64,000 nt of DNA from Eremophila alpestris peregrina. Lineage: Eukaryota; Chordata; Aves; Passeriformes; Alaudidae. Both the position numbers and the translations under genes were made by a program. How positions within the stretch are numbered: the stretch's first letter is position 1; the number at the start of each line of letters is the position of its first letter. Positions 25,401-37,964 of this stretch are shown here, piece after piece. Under the pieces are notes generated by a model, which saw only the letters and a list, made by a program, of their open reading frames with translations, had not been told where the DNA came from and did not search any database. Location: positions 609,852 through 673,851 of the forward strand of contig WMCF01000177.1 of the NCBI GenBank assembly GCA_009792885.1. Direction: 5' to 3'.

Positions 25401-25537
25401 GTCAGGGCGGTTCCAGCTGCTCCCTGGAGGTGTGCTGCAGATCCAGGATGTGACCGAGGCCGACGCCGGGACCTTCACCTGCATCGTTGAGAGTGGCAAT
25501 GACACCCTGGAGGCCCAGGCAGAGCTGACAGTGCAAG
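25401..25537 (+). CDS. NEO1: NEO1 exon 5 (Ig3 domain, second half)
   Basis: This 137-bp exon (phase 2 in, phase 1 out) runs from the acceptor 'tgtgtgcag' to the donor AAG|GTGGGT. The spliced reading is (G)SGRFQLLPGGVLQIQDVTE followed by ADAGTFTCIVESGND and TLEAQAELTVQ. The DAGTFTC word holds the second Ig Cys (25480-25482), which pairs with the Cys at 17650 in exon 4. An N-glycosylation sequon, NDT, begins at 25498. The pattern L.GG.L.I.DVTE.DAGT..C followed by EAQAELTVQ is as I recall for neogenin Ig3. The exon sits at the 3' edge of a tandem array that contains degraded copies of its own first 60 bases. Confidence 0.95.
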
Positions 25538-28205
25538 GTGGGTCAGAGATTCTCATTTTCACAGAGAACCCTTCTCCAAGTCACTAAACACCAAGTTTAT
25601 TCTGTGCCCCGTTAAAAACCGAGCCCCCTCTGGTACTGTTATAATATTGTTACTCTGATTTATTATCCAAACTGTTTATAACTTCCAAAACAGCCAAATG
25701 AGCAGTGTGCTTATACAATACAACATGAGGGTGCTTAAAAGCTGCTCTGTCTACTCCTAGAGTATTAAATATGGTTGATGTGAGATACTTGAAGGAGGTC
25801 CAAGGCCACAGTGTGGCTGATCCCATCTGAAAGTCAACCTGTGGCACTGCAACCTGCTTGTCTTTGGAAAGGACATCTCTAATGCATTTTTCATCATCCT
25901 TAAATAGGTTGTTGTTTCCAGTGAGCTTGTGAGAAGATAAAAGCAGGGATATTTGGTAATATGCTGGTTTATTGTGTGTGTAACTGTTTTGCTTACTCTT
26001 GCAAGCTATTTTTACTAGAAAAAGCTCTGAAATATTCATAATGTAGTTTTAAAAGCATCTTACTATACATAAAAAAGTAAATAAAGCAGACTGGGTAAGC
26101 AAAGAAAATAGACTTGGCAAAGAGTGGGGAAAAAAATTCAGGTAAAAGTTTGCCTTCCTTGCCTTTCTTACATACCATGAGGAAATCTGCCTTTTTTATT
26201 GATTGGACCCTAGTAGAAGTTTCTAGTTCTTTCTCTGGAGTTTCATGGCATATGCAGGGTCCTTATAAGAGCTTAACTGACTTGGTTTACTGTGGACTGT
26301 GGTGCTACAAAGTTGGTCTAAAAAGTAATTCTGAGGGGAGAAATTTATTCACTGAACATCCATAAATGGTTTTCTGTAGACAAAAGGAAAGGATTTCTGT
26401 CCAAAAGGAAGCACTCAGACTCAACCTGGTCATGCAGAAAATCCCACATTTTTCTTACTTTGTATCTTGGCCAAAAGAAAAAGATTTGGTGCTCTGGCTT
26501 TGGAAATACCTCTGAGCTTGAGGCTTCAGAACACTTTACAGTGGCTTCAAACAGCTCACTGTGTGCTGTGTTTAATTCAGTTCCAGCCTCTCTATTTTAC
26601 AGAATTGGCTTTGTGTTTTCTGGGCAGTGACAGCAATTAATAACAGTAATGATAGGATGCAATGAAGGAGGAGCCTTAGTGCAGGACATGCAGCCAGGTC
26701 ACCTGGGGATGAAAGTGAACTGGAGACAACTCTTTTGTTCCTTGTCTGAACCACTGTGAAGGATTTCTTCATTTGATTGTGAAGATTTGGAATGTGCTCT
26801 GCCAGACCTTCCATGCTGAATTTTTTGCTATACACCTGGCACTGGAAAGAAAATCCTTTATGCTCAAGTATTAAAAGATATTAAAGATTCTACAGAGTGC
26901 GTTTCTGATAGTGACATTTCTGATTTTGCTTCTTAGTTCTGATCTTAATTCTGCTTTCCTTGAGAGGTCACTGCAGGGAGTAATTGTATTTCTGCATTAT
27001 TGTAGTTTGGTGCAGGGTTGAATAGCTTGAATAACTGTTACCTGATCCCTGGATCATTTTCTTCTAGACCAAAGGAATTGTCATCTCTCCCCACCTAATA
27101 ACAGCATGATTTTGCTTAATTTAAGTTCTTTCTGCCATTCTTGGAAATGAGTCTGGCAGCCTTTCAGACAAGAAATCCATTCTTTGGGTACTAACTCCCT
27201 TCTGTATTTTTCTGCAGCTCTCCTTGAAGCCCTTGTTTTTTCTGACAGGTTTCACTCTGTGCTGGGGGTTGTGCTCAGGCAGCCAGTCTTTTTCCTTCTA
27301 ATAACATTTCCCCATGGCACTTTAGCCCTGGAATTCTGTGCTAAGGGGGGTGATGCCATTGCTTGGCAGTGTTAGGGCAGTGAAACTGGAGAGGTGTTCC
27401 TGTGGCTGCCTCTCCTGTGGCAGTGCCAGGTATGGGCTGACTGAAATGTGCAGGCAGAAAGAACCTGCTTTATCCACTTGTAACTTTGGCTTGTGCATGG
27501 GCTCAGAGGAATGCTCTTAAAGGTCACTTTGCTCCATGAGCAGCTTTTCTGTGTCCTCTGATAAGGATACAAAATTTTGCAAGCAAACCCTGACAAAGAT
27601 ACAAAACCCTGCAAGCAAACGAGTGTGGCCACTGGAATACTCCTTTCATGGCAATGGGGATGAAATTCCTGACCATCCCTGGGGGAGGGTGCCCTCAGAT
27701 GTGTCCCACTGAGGCTGTGCTCAGCTGGCAGGAGAACACCTGAGTTTTACTGTGGCCTTGTGTAAGGTGGTTGGGGAAAGCTTAATCCAATTTATATGGG
27801 ATTGTATAGCCACCAATCCTGGGGGCTCCTGGGGTGTTTTCTGTTACTTTTGGCACCATTTTCATTTGGGATAAGTGGTACCTTCAGTGCAGTTGCATAG
27901 ATCCTGTTGGTGACACTTATGGATATCACCAGTTTCAGGTACCTGGAAATAGTTGAACCTCTGTGTCACAAATAAAAGGTGCTAGAGGAGCCTTCTGCTG
28001 CCCTTATGTTGGGTTTAAAAAATGATTGGGATTTCTGTCCCTACATACATCACAGAAGGACTGAATCAGGAAAATTACCTTTAACTTGACTAGAAAGGTA
28101 CTAAAGAGTCCAGAAGAATTCTACACAAATTTCTGTCCTCAGTCCCTTCATCTGCATTGTGTATCTGGGAGGGAGAGCCAGGAAATTTCCTTAACTTTGG
28201 AAGGA

Positions 28206-28356
28206 AATGTTGGCTGCTCCATTGCTGGCAGTGTTCAAGGCCAGGCTGGATGGGGCTTGGAGCAGCCTGGGCTGGTGGAAGGTGTCCCTGCCCTTGGCAG
28301 GGGGTGGATGTGGTGACCTGTCAGGTCCTTACCCAAACCATTCAGTGGTTCTGTGC
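28206..28356 (+). mobile_element. CR1 LINE 3' end
   Basis: Contains 'ggcagtgttcaaggccaggc', 'tggatggggcttggagcagc', 'ggaaggtgtccctgcc' and ends with a decayed 'acccaaaccattcagtggtt'. It is a 5'-truncated copy in sense orientation. Confidence 0.88.
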
Positions 28357-30792
28357 ATCTGCAAACTGGAGATTCCATAGACCCTCTGGTCACACACTGG
28401 ACCTTTGCCTGGTGCATCTGAGAGGTGATTTCATGTGGGAGAGAACAGGGAATGTCCCAGGGACAGCCTGTGGCTGAGTCCCAGCCCCTGAAGCTGGGCA
28501 TTGCTGAATCCTGTCCACAGCTGAGGCAGGGATAAGAATGTGTGTGCACCTTTGTACCCAGAATATCACAGAGTATGGAAAAGGGACCTCCTCTGCTTTC
28601 CTTGGGTGCCAAAGCTGGTGTCACCACAGGCCAGGCCAAGCAGGGGCAGGACACTTCCCATGGTGGGGGCAAGAATTTGGTGCCTGAAGTGTCACCTCTC
28701 TCTTGGCTGTGGTGCCAGTGCTGTCCCCTTGCTGTGGGGGCTGCTACCAGGTTGTTTACAACACCTGTCATGAATTGAGAGCACTGGAAAAATTTGTTTT
28801 GCTCTCCCCAGCCATGAAAGAATCTGTAGCATTTCCCTCAGATAAGAGTGGGAAGCTCTGACAGCAGAGCTGGGGAAACAGGTAGTTACTGTATTTAATC
28901 TGCTCAGGTTGGAAGAGCCAGAGTGGCAGTTAAATACTGGGAGGGTCAGAAGTTCAGCCTTCATCTGGGCAATATTTCACATTTATGGCTGTGCCCAGTG
29001 CCCTGGGGGTTTGTGCAGGGGCTGGGACTGAGTGAGGTCACCACAGGGGCTTCCTGTGGCCTGCCTTGGTGCTGGGGTGGGGACCAGCAGCTTGGGGCCA
29101 CTTTCTCTCTCTGTTGAAATATTTACTGCAGTTAATAATGAACCAGAAAATCATAAACCAAAGAGAAAATTTCCATTCATTCTGCTGTTAAATTGACATG
29201 GCAGGTCTGAAGCCTCTCAAATAAATAAATCCCTGTGTTTGTGGGAGAAGAGTGAGAGTTGCTCTTTGCTGTTGCTTGTTATTGCCTTTCAGTGAGTTTT
29301 TGGAATAGCAGAAAGTCAACTTCTGAGGTGTCCAGGACAGCATTCAGTGTCTGATAGTGTATCTTAAGTATTAAATGTCTCACTGTGCTAATGTAACCAA
29401 ATTTAAAACTGAAACAAGAGAAACTCCTTTTGTGGTATCTGTAATGATAAATCAGAGATTGCACGTGGCAATTGGCTGATCACAGCCTGGTTTGTGCTGC
29501 CAGAGCAAACTGTATGGAAAAAACCAAATGCAGAAGTGTTTTGATGGAATTGTCCACTTTGTGCTTTAGAAGGAAGTGCTGGAAATATTTTCAGTGGAGC
29601 TGACAAGGCTTGCAGCAATGGCAAAGCCTTATTCCAGCAGAAAATAGGTATTTTGGAGTGTTGGTCCTGCATGTCAGGGAGCAGTGATTTCTGTGCTCTG
29701 GGGGCATTGGCAGGATTGCCTCACCTTGATTTCCCTGTTGCCTTTGCCCTTGCTGGGTTGGGGTCTCCAGTACTTTGATTACTCATGGCAGGTAATTATT
29801 TTAAAATTTTAATTGAAGATTTTGGCTTAGAAACTAGTTGTGATTATACATCTATTAACATATGACTTGCTATTAAGATAAAGAGAATGTGCCAGGGTGT
29901 GTGAGGCAAGACAAGACTTTCTTTAAAACCAGGACAGCTGCAGAAGGAAGGGCCTGGATGTGAAGAACCCTGGGCTTGTTTTCCAGGGTTCTCTGGGGCA
30001 GCTGCTTTGATAAAAGCTGATGCCATCCTGCCCCAGAAATTGTAGCTGTTTGCAAAGCACATTAAGCCCTGCAGCAGCAGAGTAATCTGTCTGGGTAACT
30101 CTTATTTTTGCATTAAGCTTTCATTATTATTGGAAACAATTCCAGGGAAGAAATTTGAACCATCACTGAAAATTGCTCAGACCCTTCTCATACCTTCTAG
30201 ATGATCTTCATAGATTTCCCTCTCTAATTAAGCTCAGTGCTGTATTTGATAATGGCCTGCCCCTCAATTAGAGATTCTGGAGATGCTGCTTGAACCTGAG
30301 GCTGCCAAAGGCTCATGCAGGGGACAAATGATTGTCCTTTTTGGGGGTCTTGGAATGTGTTGCTTGGGGAGGCTCTTGGAAGTAAAAACAGCACCTTGGC
30401 TTCATTGGGGTTATTTCTTGCCCTGGAAATGCAGTGAGTAATCAGTGACCTTTTTTGTGTAGTAATGCAAACAAGGGCAGTGGGTCCTGGTGTGGGGAAG
30501 GTGGATGAGCTGAACTCCCTGGAATTCTGAAAGTCCTCACTGTTGCTCCTTAGTGTGGTTTAATGTGAGTGGAGTTCACACTTGTGAATTCAACAAACTG
30601 GGAAGTTTTGCCTCTCACATTTGTGTTCAAGGCAAGTGTTGCTGGTGGAAATGTTATAAACAGATATTCAGGTACCTGGGAGAGGAAGGACAGGGGAGTG
30701 CTGCTTTAAGGCTACGTCACTTGTTCAGATTGTACCTGGACACCAGAAAAGCCCATCTTCAGGAGAGGTGTAATTTTCAGTACTATAGGTGA

Positions 30793-30918
30793 ACTCCCCC
30801 AGATATAATCAGACTGTCCAGGGAGCTCCAGATGTTTCATGTACAAGAACCTCATGATTAAAAGTTGTCAGATCTCTGGAAAAGAGACTTGTAAGAGGAA
30901 AAGCCTCCCTTGCAGCAG
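30793..30918. repeat. Inverted repeat, left arm
   Basis: The arm runs from 'cccccagatata' to 'aagcctcccttgcagcag'. Its reverse complement is found at 31062-31182 with about five single-base changes and two small indels. An open frame starting MYKNLMIK appears here on the + strand and again on the - strand in the other arm, which is simply a consequence of the symmetry. Confidence 0.93.
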
Positions 30919-31061
30919 GATCAGCTGGGGTCTGGGGATGGTCCTTACAGAGGGGCTGCACATGATCCTCACCACCAGGATCACCACAGGTTCATCCCAG
31001 CCTTCTCCTGGCCCTCAGGGATCCCACAGGGCACACACAGAGCTGCCCCTGCTCACCCCAA
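30919..31061. other. Loop between the inverted-repeat arms
   Basis: This 143-bp spacer is rich in G+C compared with the arms and contains 'catgatcctcaccaccagga'. I see no coding or transposon signature in it. Confidence 0.7.
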
Positions 31062-31182
31062 CTGCTGCAAGGGAGGCTTCTCCTCTTACAAAGTCTCTTT
31101 TCCAAAGATCTGACAACCTTTAATCATGAGGTTCTTGTACATGAAGCATCTGGAGCTCCCTGGACAGTCTATATCTGGAGAA
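31062..31182. repeat. Inverted repeat, right arm
   Basis: Starts 'ctgctgcaagggaggcttct' and ends 'gtctatatctggaga'. It is the mirror of the arm at 30793-30918. The transcript of this part of intron 5 should fold into a hairpin with about 115-120 base pairs. Similarity stops sharply at both outer ends. Confidence 0.93.
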
Positions 31183-33845
31183 GTTGTCTTTGTGTTACAG
31201 AGGTGCTGCAGAGCTTCCAAACAGATTTTTGTGGTGCTGAAAAAGCAGTTACAGAACAGCCCCCAAATGGGCAGGGGTTCATGAGGACAGGGGTGAGATC
31301 CTTTGGGATGGGTGTCCATAATGGAATGATGTGTGGATTTGGGAGCTAAGATCCAGAACTGCACATGCCAGGAAGATGAGATACATGTGGAATTTTAAAA
31401 ACCTCTTACTGAGAGATACATATTTCTTTTAAAAAGCCATTAAGACACAACCAAATGATCAGTAAGCCACAGAATTCACACAAATGGTTTTCCTTGTAAA
31501 TGTTCTTGAGGAATCCTTGGGGATTATGAAAATGTTACTAAATTAAGCAGCAGTGTCTTAAATATCTACAGTGTTGAAACTGATATTGAACTGAGGGAAT
31601 TGTAAGGGCTGGTTTCTCTTTCAGCCAGAGATTCTAATAAATGAGGATCATATTAACAGGGGTTTGAGCCAGCTGCTGCTTTAGGGACAGAAATCCTTCT
31701 CCCCCAAAATGACTTTTAAAACAGTAAACTGAGGCTGTGCCTCAGAAAATGCAGGGTTTTATACAAGGTTTGCATTTAGGGGTGGGGTTTTTTTAGTCTC
31801 CAAAGTAAAAATGTGCTTTTCAGTTTGGCCCAGGCTTTGCCCAGTGCAGGATTTACTCTTTTTGCAGTCTGTTTTCATCCAGTGCTGTAGGAAATGTAAG
31901 CCCAGCCAGGTTCATGTTCCCAAGTGTCTTGGATGCTTGTAAGGATTCAAGGATACAGTAGATGTATGCACTAGAGATAAGCTATAGGGGTTTTAATACT
32001 GCTTTTATTCCCCATCAAAAGGAGATGACAGAATTTCAATTGCAAACTAAAAGCTGAAAGATTCAGTAGTAATTTTTAAGTTGCACATGCCAGAGATTTC
32101 CAAGAAATGTGAATGTGTGAACTAAGCAGCTCATTAAAATGCCTTTTGCCTCTAAGTGAGACTCTTTTTATAGGAGCTGTGCCCTAAATGGTGAATACTT
32201 TTCTCTGTGCATCAGGGTCATCCTTCCATTTTAATTGGTTGAATCAAGCTCCAAGTTAAATTTTGAATTTATGGGATTTAATTTTTCTTTCCATTTCAGC
32301 AGAAACTTTTGCACTGTTTTCACACCACCAAATTTCGTGATGAAAACTGAGGGTGATGTTAAAGTGGAAATGCTGAGGGACACCACACATCAATCAGTCT
32401 TGAGAGACAGAGCCCATACCATGAAGTGAACATGGACTTTCTTTCAAGTGAAATTTTGATGATGGTTAAGCTGAGTCTCATCCAGCAGATGATTGATTTC
32501 TCTAATGGGAGCCAGATTATTGCCATTACTGGATGTCTCATTATCCAAACTCTAGTCCTTGGCAGAGAAGTTTCTCCCAAAGTTGCAGAGATGAAACAAT
32601 CCAGTAATTTGTGGGAAGGAGGAGGGCTCTTATCTGTGGTGGCTGATTCCCTACGCAGTCTTGCAGTTAATTAGTTTGTCTTCGTGAGGAGAATAATTTA
32701 AAGGAAAACCACGGTGGAGTTTGGGTTCCTGGAGTAAACAGGGTTTGGTTATGATGCCAGTGGAAGTTGAACACTTGCAGTGCTCTGGGGGAGATGGGTC
32801 ATAAAGGTGTTTGGTGCTCTCTCCTGAGGGGAGCTGGGGGCAGGCCTGGAGGGAAATGGGAACAGCATCCAAGACACTCACACAAGGAAACCAGGCTCAA
32901 AGTGGGCTGGTTAATGGTTAATGAAGGGCAGAATGGTATTTTTATATTGAATATTTTTCTAACCTGAATTCTGGCAGCTCTGCAGTCTTGTTTGTTTTCA
33001 AGTGCTGACTCAAAGGTTGCATCTCTGATCTCTCTTTTTCACATCCTTAGGAGCTTAAATGTAGTGTCAATATAACGTGAAAGCGAGCCCTTAGCAGGTG
33101 AGGATATAAATTGCTGTTCTGTGGTACCTCAAAGCACCCTGTGTTCTGCACGTGCTGCTCCCCAGGTTGTGTGTCTCTCACAGCAGATGGTTTTAGCTTT
33201 GCTAAATCACTTGGTTCTGTGAGCACAATTTGAATAAAAGGGGGTTTGTGCTCATCCCGAGTTACAGTGCTTGGGAGGCCCCCTGGAACCTCCCCAATCA
33301 CTGATAGGATCATGCACAGAATGTGGGATGTAGCTCAGCATTTCTCTTTGTGTTGCCTGCAGCCATGCACGTTGTAAACCCTTCCCCAAAGTGCTGCTTG
33401 TCTGTCAGGAGCTGGCTCAGCAGGCACAAGGAGCAGTTCCCTTAGGCAGGACAATGTGTTTTTTCCATAGCAGTGTGGCAGAGTGGAATGGCACTCAAAG
33501 GAGATACAACAGTTTTGGCAGCCTTTGGAAATAACTCTGCTTCCTGTTCTGTAACTCAGTGAGCTCTGTAGTGTTTTGGAGCTCCATCCTCAAATGAGTG
33601 CTCTTTGTTTATCCTGATGGAATAAATGAAGGAGCCTGGGGAGCACAGGGCACTCAGTGCCAGTGTGGATGGATGGATGGAGCAGATCCTGCTGGACACT
33701 GCAGCAAGGCACAAAGGGAAATGAGGGGTGGGTGAGGGAAGAGCAGGGCAATCATCTGCCTGCACTTGTGCAAAGCATCAGAGCCTGTCCTGGGTGATCC
33801 CAGTCTCTGGAGAGTCATGGCTTTGGTGGATGTGCCCTGGCTGAG

Positions 33846-33938
33846 TGACACTGCCCTGGGAGTGCCCAAGGCCAGGCTGGATGGGGCAGGGAGGGGTCAG
33901 AACTGGTCCCTTCCCCACCACCCCATGGCTCTGTGACA
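33846..33938 (+). mobile_element. CR1 LINE 3' fragment
   Basis: 'ctgggagtgcccaaggccag', 'gctggatggggcaggg' and 'ggtcccttcccc' are CR1 3'-end words in sense orientation; the final tail is decayed. Confidence 0.7.
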
Positions 33939-34804
33939 GGGCCAGGAAGCTCAGGGAGGTTTTGTGCATAAGGAAGAGCCAAAGAGGCTGAAGTAGAACT
34001 TAAAATACATCACTTTTCTGTACTGAAAGTCTCTTTTGGGGTGAGTTCATAGCAGCTCCCTGCTCTGAGAGCTGAGTCAGGGCTGCAGAACAAACATTTC
34101 ACTAAATTCTCATGATTTACTCTAAGCTGTGTGCCACGCTTTGGGGAGAATCTTTAAAATATAATTTTGCCTTTCCTTTCCCCTTTGGGCAAATAATTTT
34201 TCTTCAGCTTTCCCAGTACATGTATAATTAATAACTTTGTTTACTGACAATGTCAGCACTAACAGAGCTCTGATTTATAGTGTTTATCTTTGCCTGTTTC
34301 CTGTAGCACATCCTAAGATGGCACATAGAGCAGAAACTGTATTTTAGGAAGGTGGTAGTAGAAAAAGAAGAGTCAGTGACCACTGTCCTGTTATGTTCTT
34401 CTGGCTGCAGAAGAAACCATAAGGCTCAAATCACTGTGCTTTAAATAATCAGCTGAAACTTTGCTTTGCTTCTCTGGGAATTTGCTTGGAGTGGGAAAGG
34501 AGAAGAACCACTGGAGGTTTTGTGGGGCTGGGGAGGAGATTGAGTTGTGTCAGCTCAGATTTCTGGGGCTGGAGCAGCTGTGGGCTCTGTCCTTGGCACT
34601 GGCTGTGCTGTTGCTCCCAGTCTCACACTCAATCTGCACGCTGCATGCTTCTTGCTCTGCTAATTTGCTTAAACGATCATTAGTGTGATTAACCATTAGA
34701 GGAGTGATTTCAGAGCTGCTGATCTCCCTGCTGCTGCTTGGATTGCAGCTGGAATGGTCCAGGCACACACGTGGAGGATTGTGAGCAGGAGGAGAGTGGG
34801 GCTC

Positions 34805-34858
34805 CACAATTAACCTGTTAACTGGTGTGGCTTTCACAATTAACCTGTTAACTGGTGT
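34805..34858. repeat. 30-bp direct tandem duplication
   Basis: The 24-base word beginning 'cacaattaacctgttaactg' occurs at 34805 and again at 34835 without a difference. A small, recent-looking slippage duplication. Confidence 0.9.
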
Positions 34859-35144
34859 AAAATTCCCCTGGGTATCAGCAAGGGGAAAAAAGCTTTTCTG
34901 GAGGCTCTGAAGGGTGTTTGTGGACTGCTGGTGCTGTTCCCAGAGCTGTGCATCATCATATCAACCACAGCCATGTTAAACCAGGGCTCTGAGCACTGGG
35001 CTAAAGGACTGTGGGATCAAATGTCAGGCTGCTTCTCTTGGAAAACTGGGCTTGGCTTCTTTAGTTTCACATGGGATTGGGACTGTTGATTGTTGTTTTT
35101 CAAGGGAAAGAGAAAATCCTTTGAAGTGCAGGGGAATGTTATGG

Positions 35145-35330
35145 ATTGAAGGGAATGTTTGAATTCTGGATGTGGCACTTGGGGCTGTGGTTTGGTGATG
35201 GATTAATGCTGGGTTAATGGTGGGACTCGATGATCTTGGAATTGTTTGCTTTGCCTGGAACAGCTCAGAGGGGTAAAATGTCATTTGGAAGAGCATCTTT
35301 CCCTTGTGGGGATCCATTGTTGTACCACCT
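35145..35330 (+). mobile_element. Possible retroelement tail
   Basis: 'gggactcgatgatcttggaa' resembles the 'ggttggactcgatgatcttg' word common near the 3' end of avian retroelements. The rest ('cagctcagaggggtaaaatg') looks like a dispersed repeat from memory only. I cannot name the family. Confidence 0.35.
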
Positions 35331-37964
35331 TGCCAAAAATACTGTTCTAAGATAGTCTTTTAGGATTATTGACCAGTGTTTTTGTAGGGAGGCTTCTTTG
35401 CCTCTGTTCAGATGGTCACTGTTTAATTTACTGATTTGAAGTCCAAGTACTGGAGACTCTTAGAGCTTCCTAATCAATTAACTGTTACTAATTTGTAGTT
35501 TAAATGTGTGAATGCTCTGCAGTCTGTTTCTCTTTCAGAGAAAAATTCTCTTCTAGAATATCACAAACTTTAAATACTAAAAACATCCTTGGATTTGAGG
35601 TGTGCACCTGATCCATAATAACTGTCTTGATTTCTTTACCTTAAGGAACCCAAATTACTGGATTTTATTTAAGGAAAAAGAGCTTTACTGGGGTCTGGGC
35701 TTTCCTGAATTCCTGCTGCTATCACTGGCCTCATGTGCTGGGCCAGGTTTCAACATAAGAAATCGTAAAGGCAAATTTGTACCTCTGCAGTGTGGGAAGA
35801 AAGAGCCCCAGATTCCACCTTCAGTAATTCTGGGAAGCTGTAAGATTAATTAGAAGGTTTTTGTGCAGTTAATGGCAAAGTTTACAAAGATTGCTCCAAG
35901 TTTATTTTGTATCTTTCTGTACTTCAGTGGTTAGAATCTATTTAAAAATTAAAAAAAAAAAAAAAGTGGAAGGGAAATGAGAATCTGTTTTGTTGGAGCA
36001 CCCCAAGAGCTGCTGCTGGGTGGTGCCCCCCAGGCAGGGTGTGGCAGCTCAGGGACAGGATCCTGTGCTCTGACAGTGGCCAGAGGCAGATGGCTGAGGG
36101 GGTTGAAGTAAAGGGCAAGCAGAGTTGTTATTTCCCCTGAGTAATGTCTCCTTCTCCAGGCAGATCGGGGTTTCCTCAGTGGTTCCTCCATTATTTATCA
36201 TTCCCCACAGATTTCTTTATTCCATTTTCCTCTCCTGCTCCCCCATGTAAACATCTTGGATCCCCTTCCTCTCATGGCTGAGAAGAACAGCACCTTTTGC
36301 CTTTCTTTTGTGCCAATGTGTTGAATTTATTTGGATTTTCTTTTCCCAGCTTTCCTGGGAGAGGCTGAGGCAGCCTGCCCTTATTCCCCCCTACACCAGG
36401 CATGTTTATCTAAGCCTTTATTGAGTCCTTTGAGTTGTTTCTTTTCAGGCTGCAGACTCTTGTTTGCTTGTTCCTTACACGGAAGCTGTTATTGAAGTGG
36501 CTTGTAATTAAGGTTATTTTTGGGATTTGTAAATTAGAAGGGACTTTGATGTGAAGATGGGCCTGCATTCACTGAGCTGGAAAGGAATTGGAATTGATGT
36601 GCAAAGCCAGCCTGCAGAATTTGTGTCACTACAAGACAAAAACATGGAAAAGCAGTAACTCTATATATTTTCTTTTGAACTTGATCAGGAAAAAGCTATT
36701 TTTCCTAGTGCCAGGATGTGCCTGGATCTGGCAGCAGCTGTTGATGAACATGAGAGGGGCTTAGTTGGTCCCATAAATTATTTTCACTCTTCCCAGCCCT
36801 AGTTTGTCTTTTCCCCAAACGATCTGAGGCAATCTGTATTCAGTGAACAAACAGCCTAATATTTGAAATGATCTTAAGATGTGTGTCCTTGCTGGCCTTT
36901 GGAGCTCCTCAGTGTGCAGCACACAAATGAACCCTCCCACTGTGAGGGCTGCACTGGGAGATTTTCAAACATAGGGGATGCCAAGGCTTCTGTCTTTAAT
37001 TTGTCACATCCTCTTTCCCCTTCTTATGGGATAGAGTTAGGAAATTCTTAAATACATGTTCTCCTGCTGTTTCTCCCCAGGATCTCACTGCCTCATGCAC
37101 TGCACAAACTTTACACTGCTACTTTATTGAGAAAATACTCAATATTTGATATTTTTTCCTTATTCAGGGGATAGTCCCATCATTTATTTATAATGCTCGG
37201 TTCAAATCCATATTTATTCCTGTTTTGGTATTCAGCTGCATGGCACCTGAATCATTCATAACCACTAATGAATGTGTTTTTGCTCTCTGCTGAAATGAAG
37301 TGGCATTGAATCCATTTAAAAAATTGACTGGGACACAGGAAAATTAAGAGGAAATGTATCCAGCTGTTTTAGTGCCCAGTGTGAGACACTCCAGCATTGA
37401 TTTTTCAGAGTATGCATCCCATAATCTGTCCCTTCAGAGCTGAGACTGCCCTGGAGAAGGGGCTGATGGGCCACAGTCACCTCTCAAATACTGGATTTGT
37501 CCAAAAACATCCCCCTAATCCCACCAGAGAGGTGGGGCTGGGGAAGGCACCTGCATTCCTCTCTGCTTTCCAGGCATCTCCCTCTCATCTTTATCAAAGT
37601 CAGCAGTTTGATTAGTATTATTTTTTAATCTTCACATGTCAAAATTATTTGAACAATTGTAAATGTAGGATTTGAGTTTTTGAAAGACTTGAGGAAGAAA
37701 ATACCAATGGAAAATGAGCCATAATTGCAATTAGTCCAGTTCTAAAGCACTTCTTACCAAGGTGTTTGGGTGTCATTCTGGGAGGAGGGAGGAATCAGCC
37801 CTATATCCACCTGGATATGCAGAAAAAACATCCCTAAATCCTGAAATAACACTTTATTGTTACAGTGATGGCAGCAGTGCTGCAGATCCTTCCCATAAAT
37901 AGTCCCAGGGGAGGTGGAGGATCCCTGCTGGGGTTGTGTTTGGAGGGGTGATGCCTTGGGAAGG

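Noticed and set aside
24064..25587. Open frames of 390-450 codons on both strands across 24.1-25.6 kb
   Set aside because: Most of their length is the 970-N gap read as X. Only the 137 bp of exon 5 is supported as coding.
30839..31364. Frames beginning MYKNLMIK on both strands
   Set aside because: Both come from the two arms of the inverted repeat; identical starts on opposite strands follow from symmetry, not from genes.
33666..33679. Short 'ggat' run as a microsatellite
   Set aside because: Only three to four units; too short to count as a feature.
35602..35965. Possible processed pseudogene with a poly(A) run at 35951-35965
   Set aside because: The preceding frame resembles no known protein and has no clear poly(A) signal or flanking duplication; an A-rich run of 15 is common in introns.
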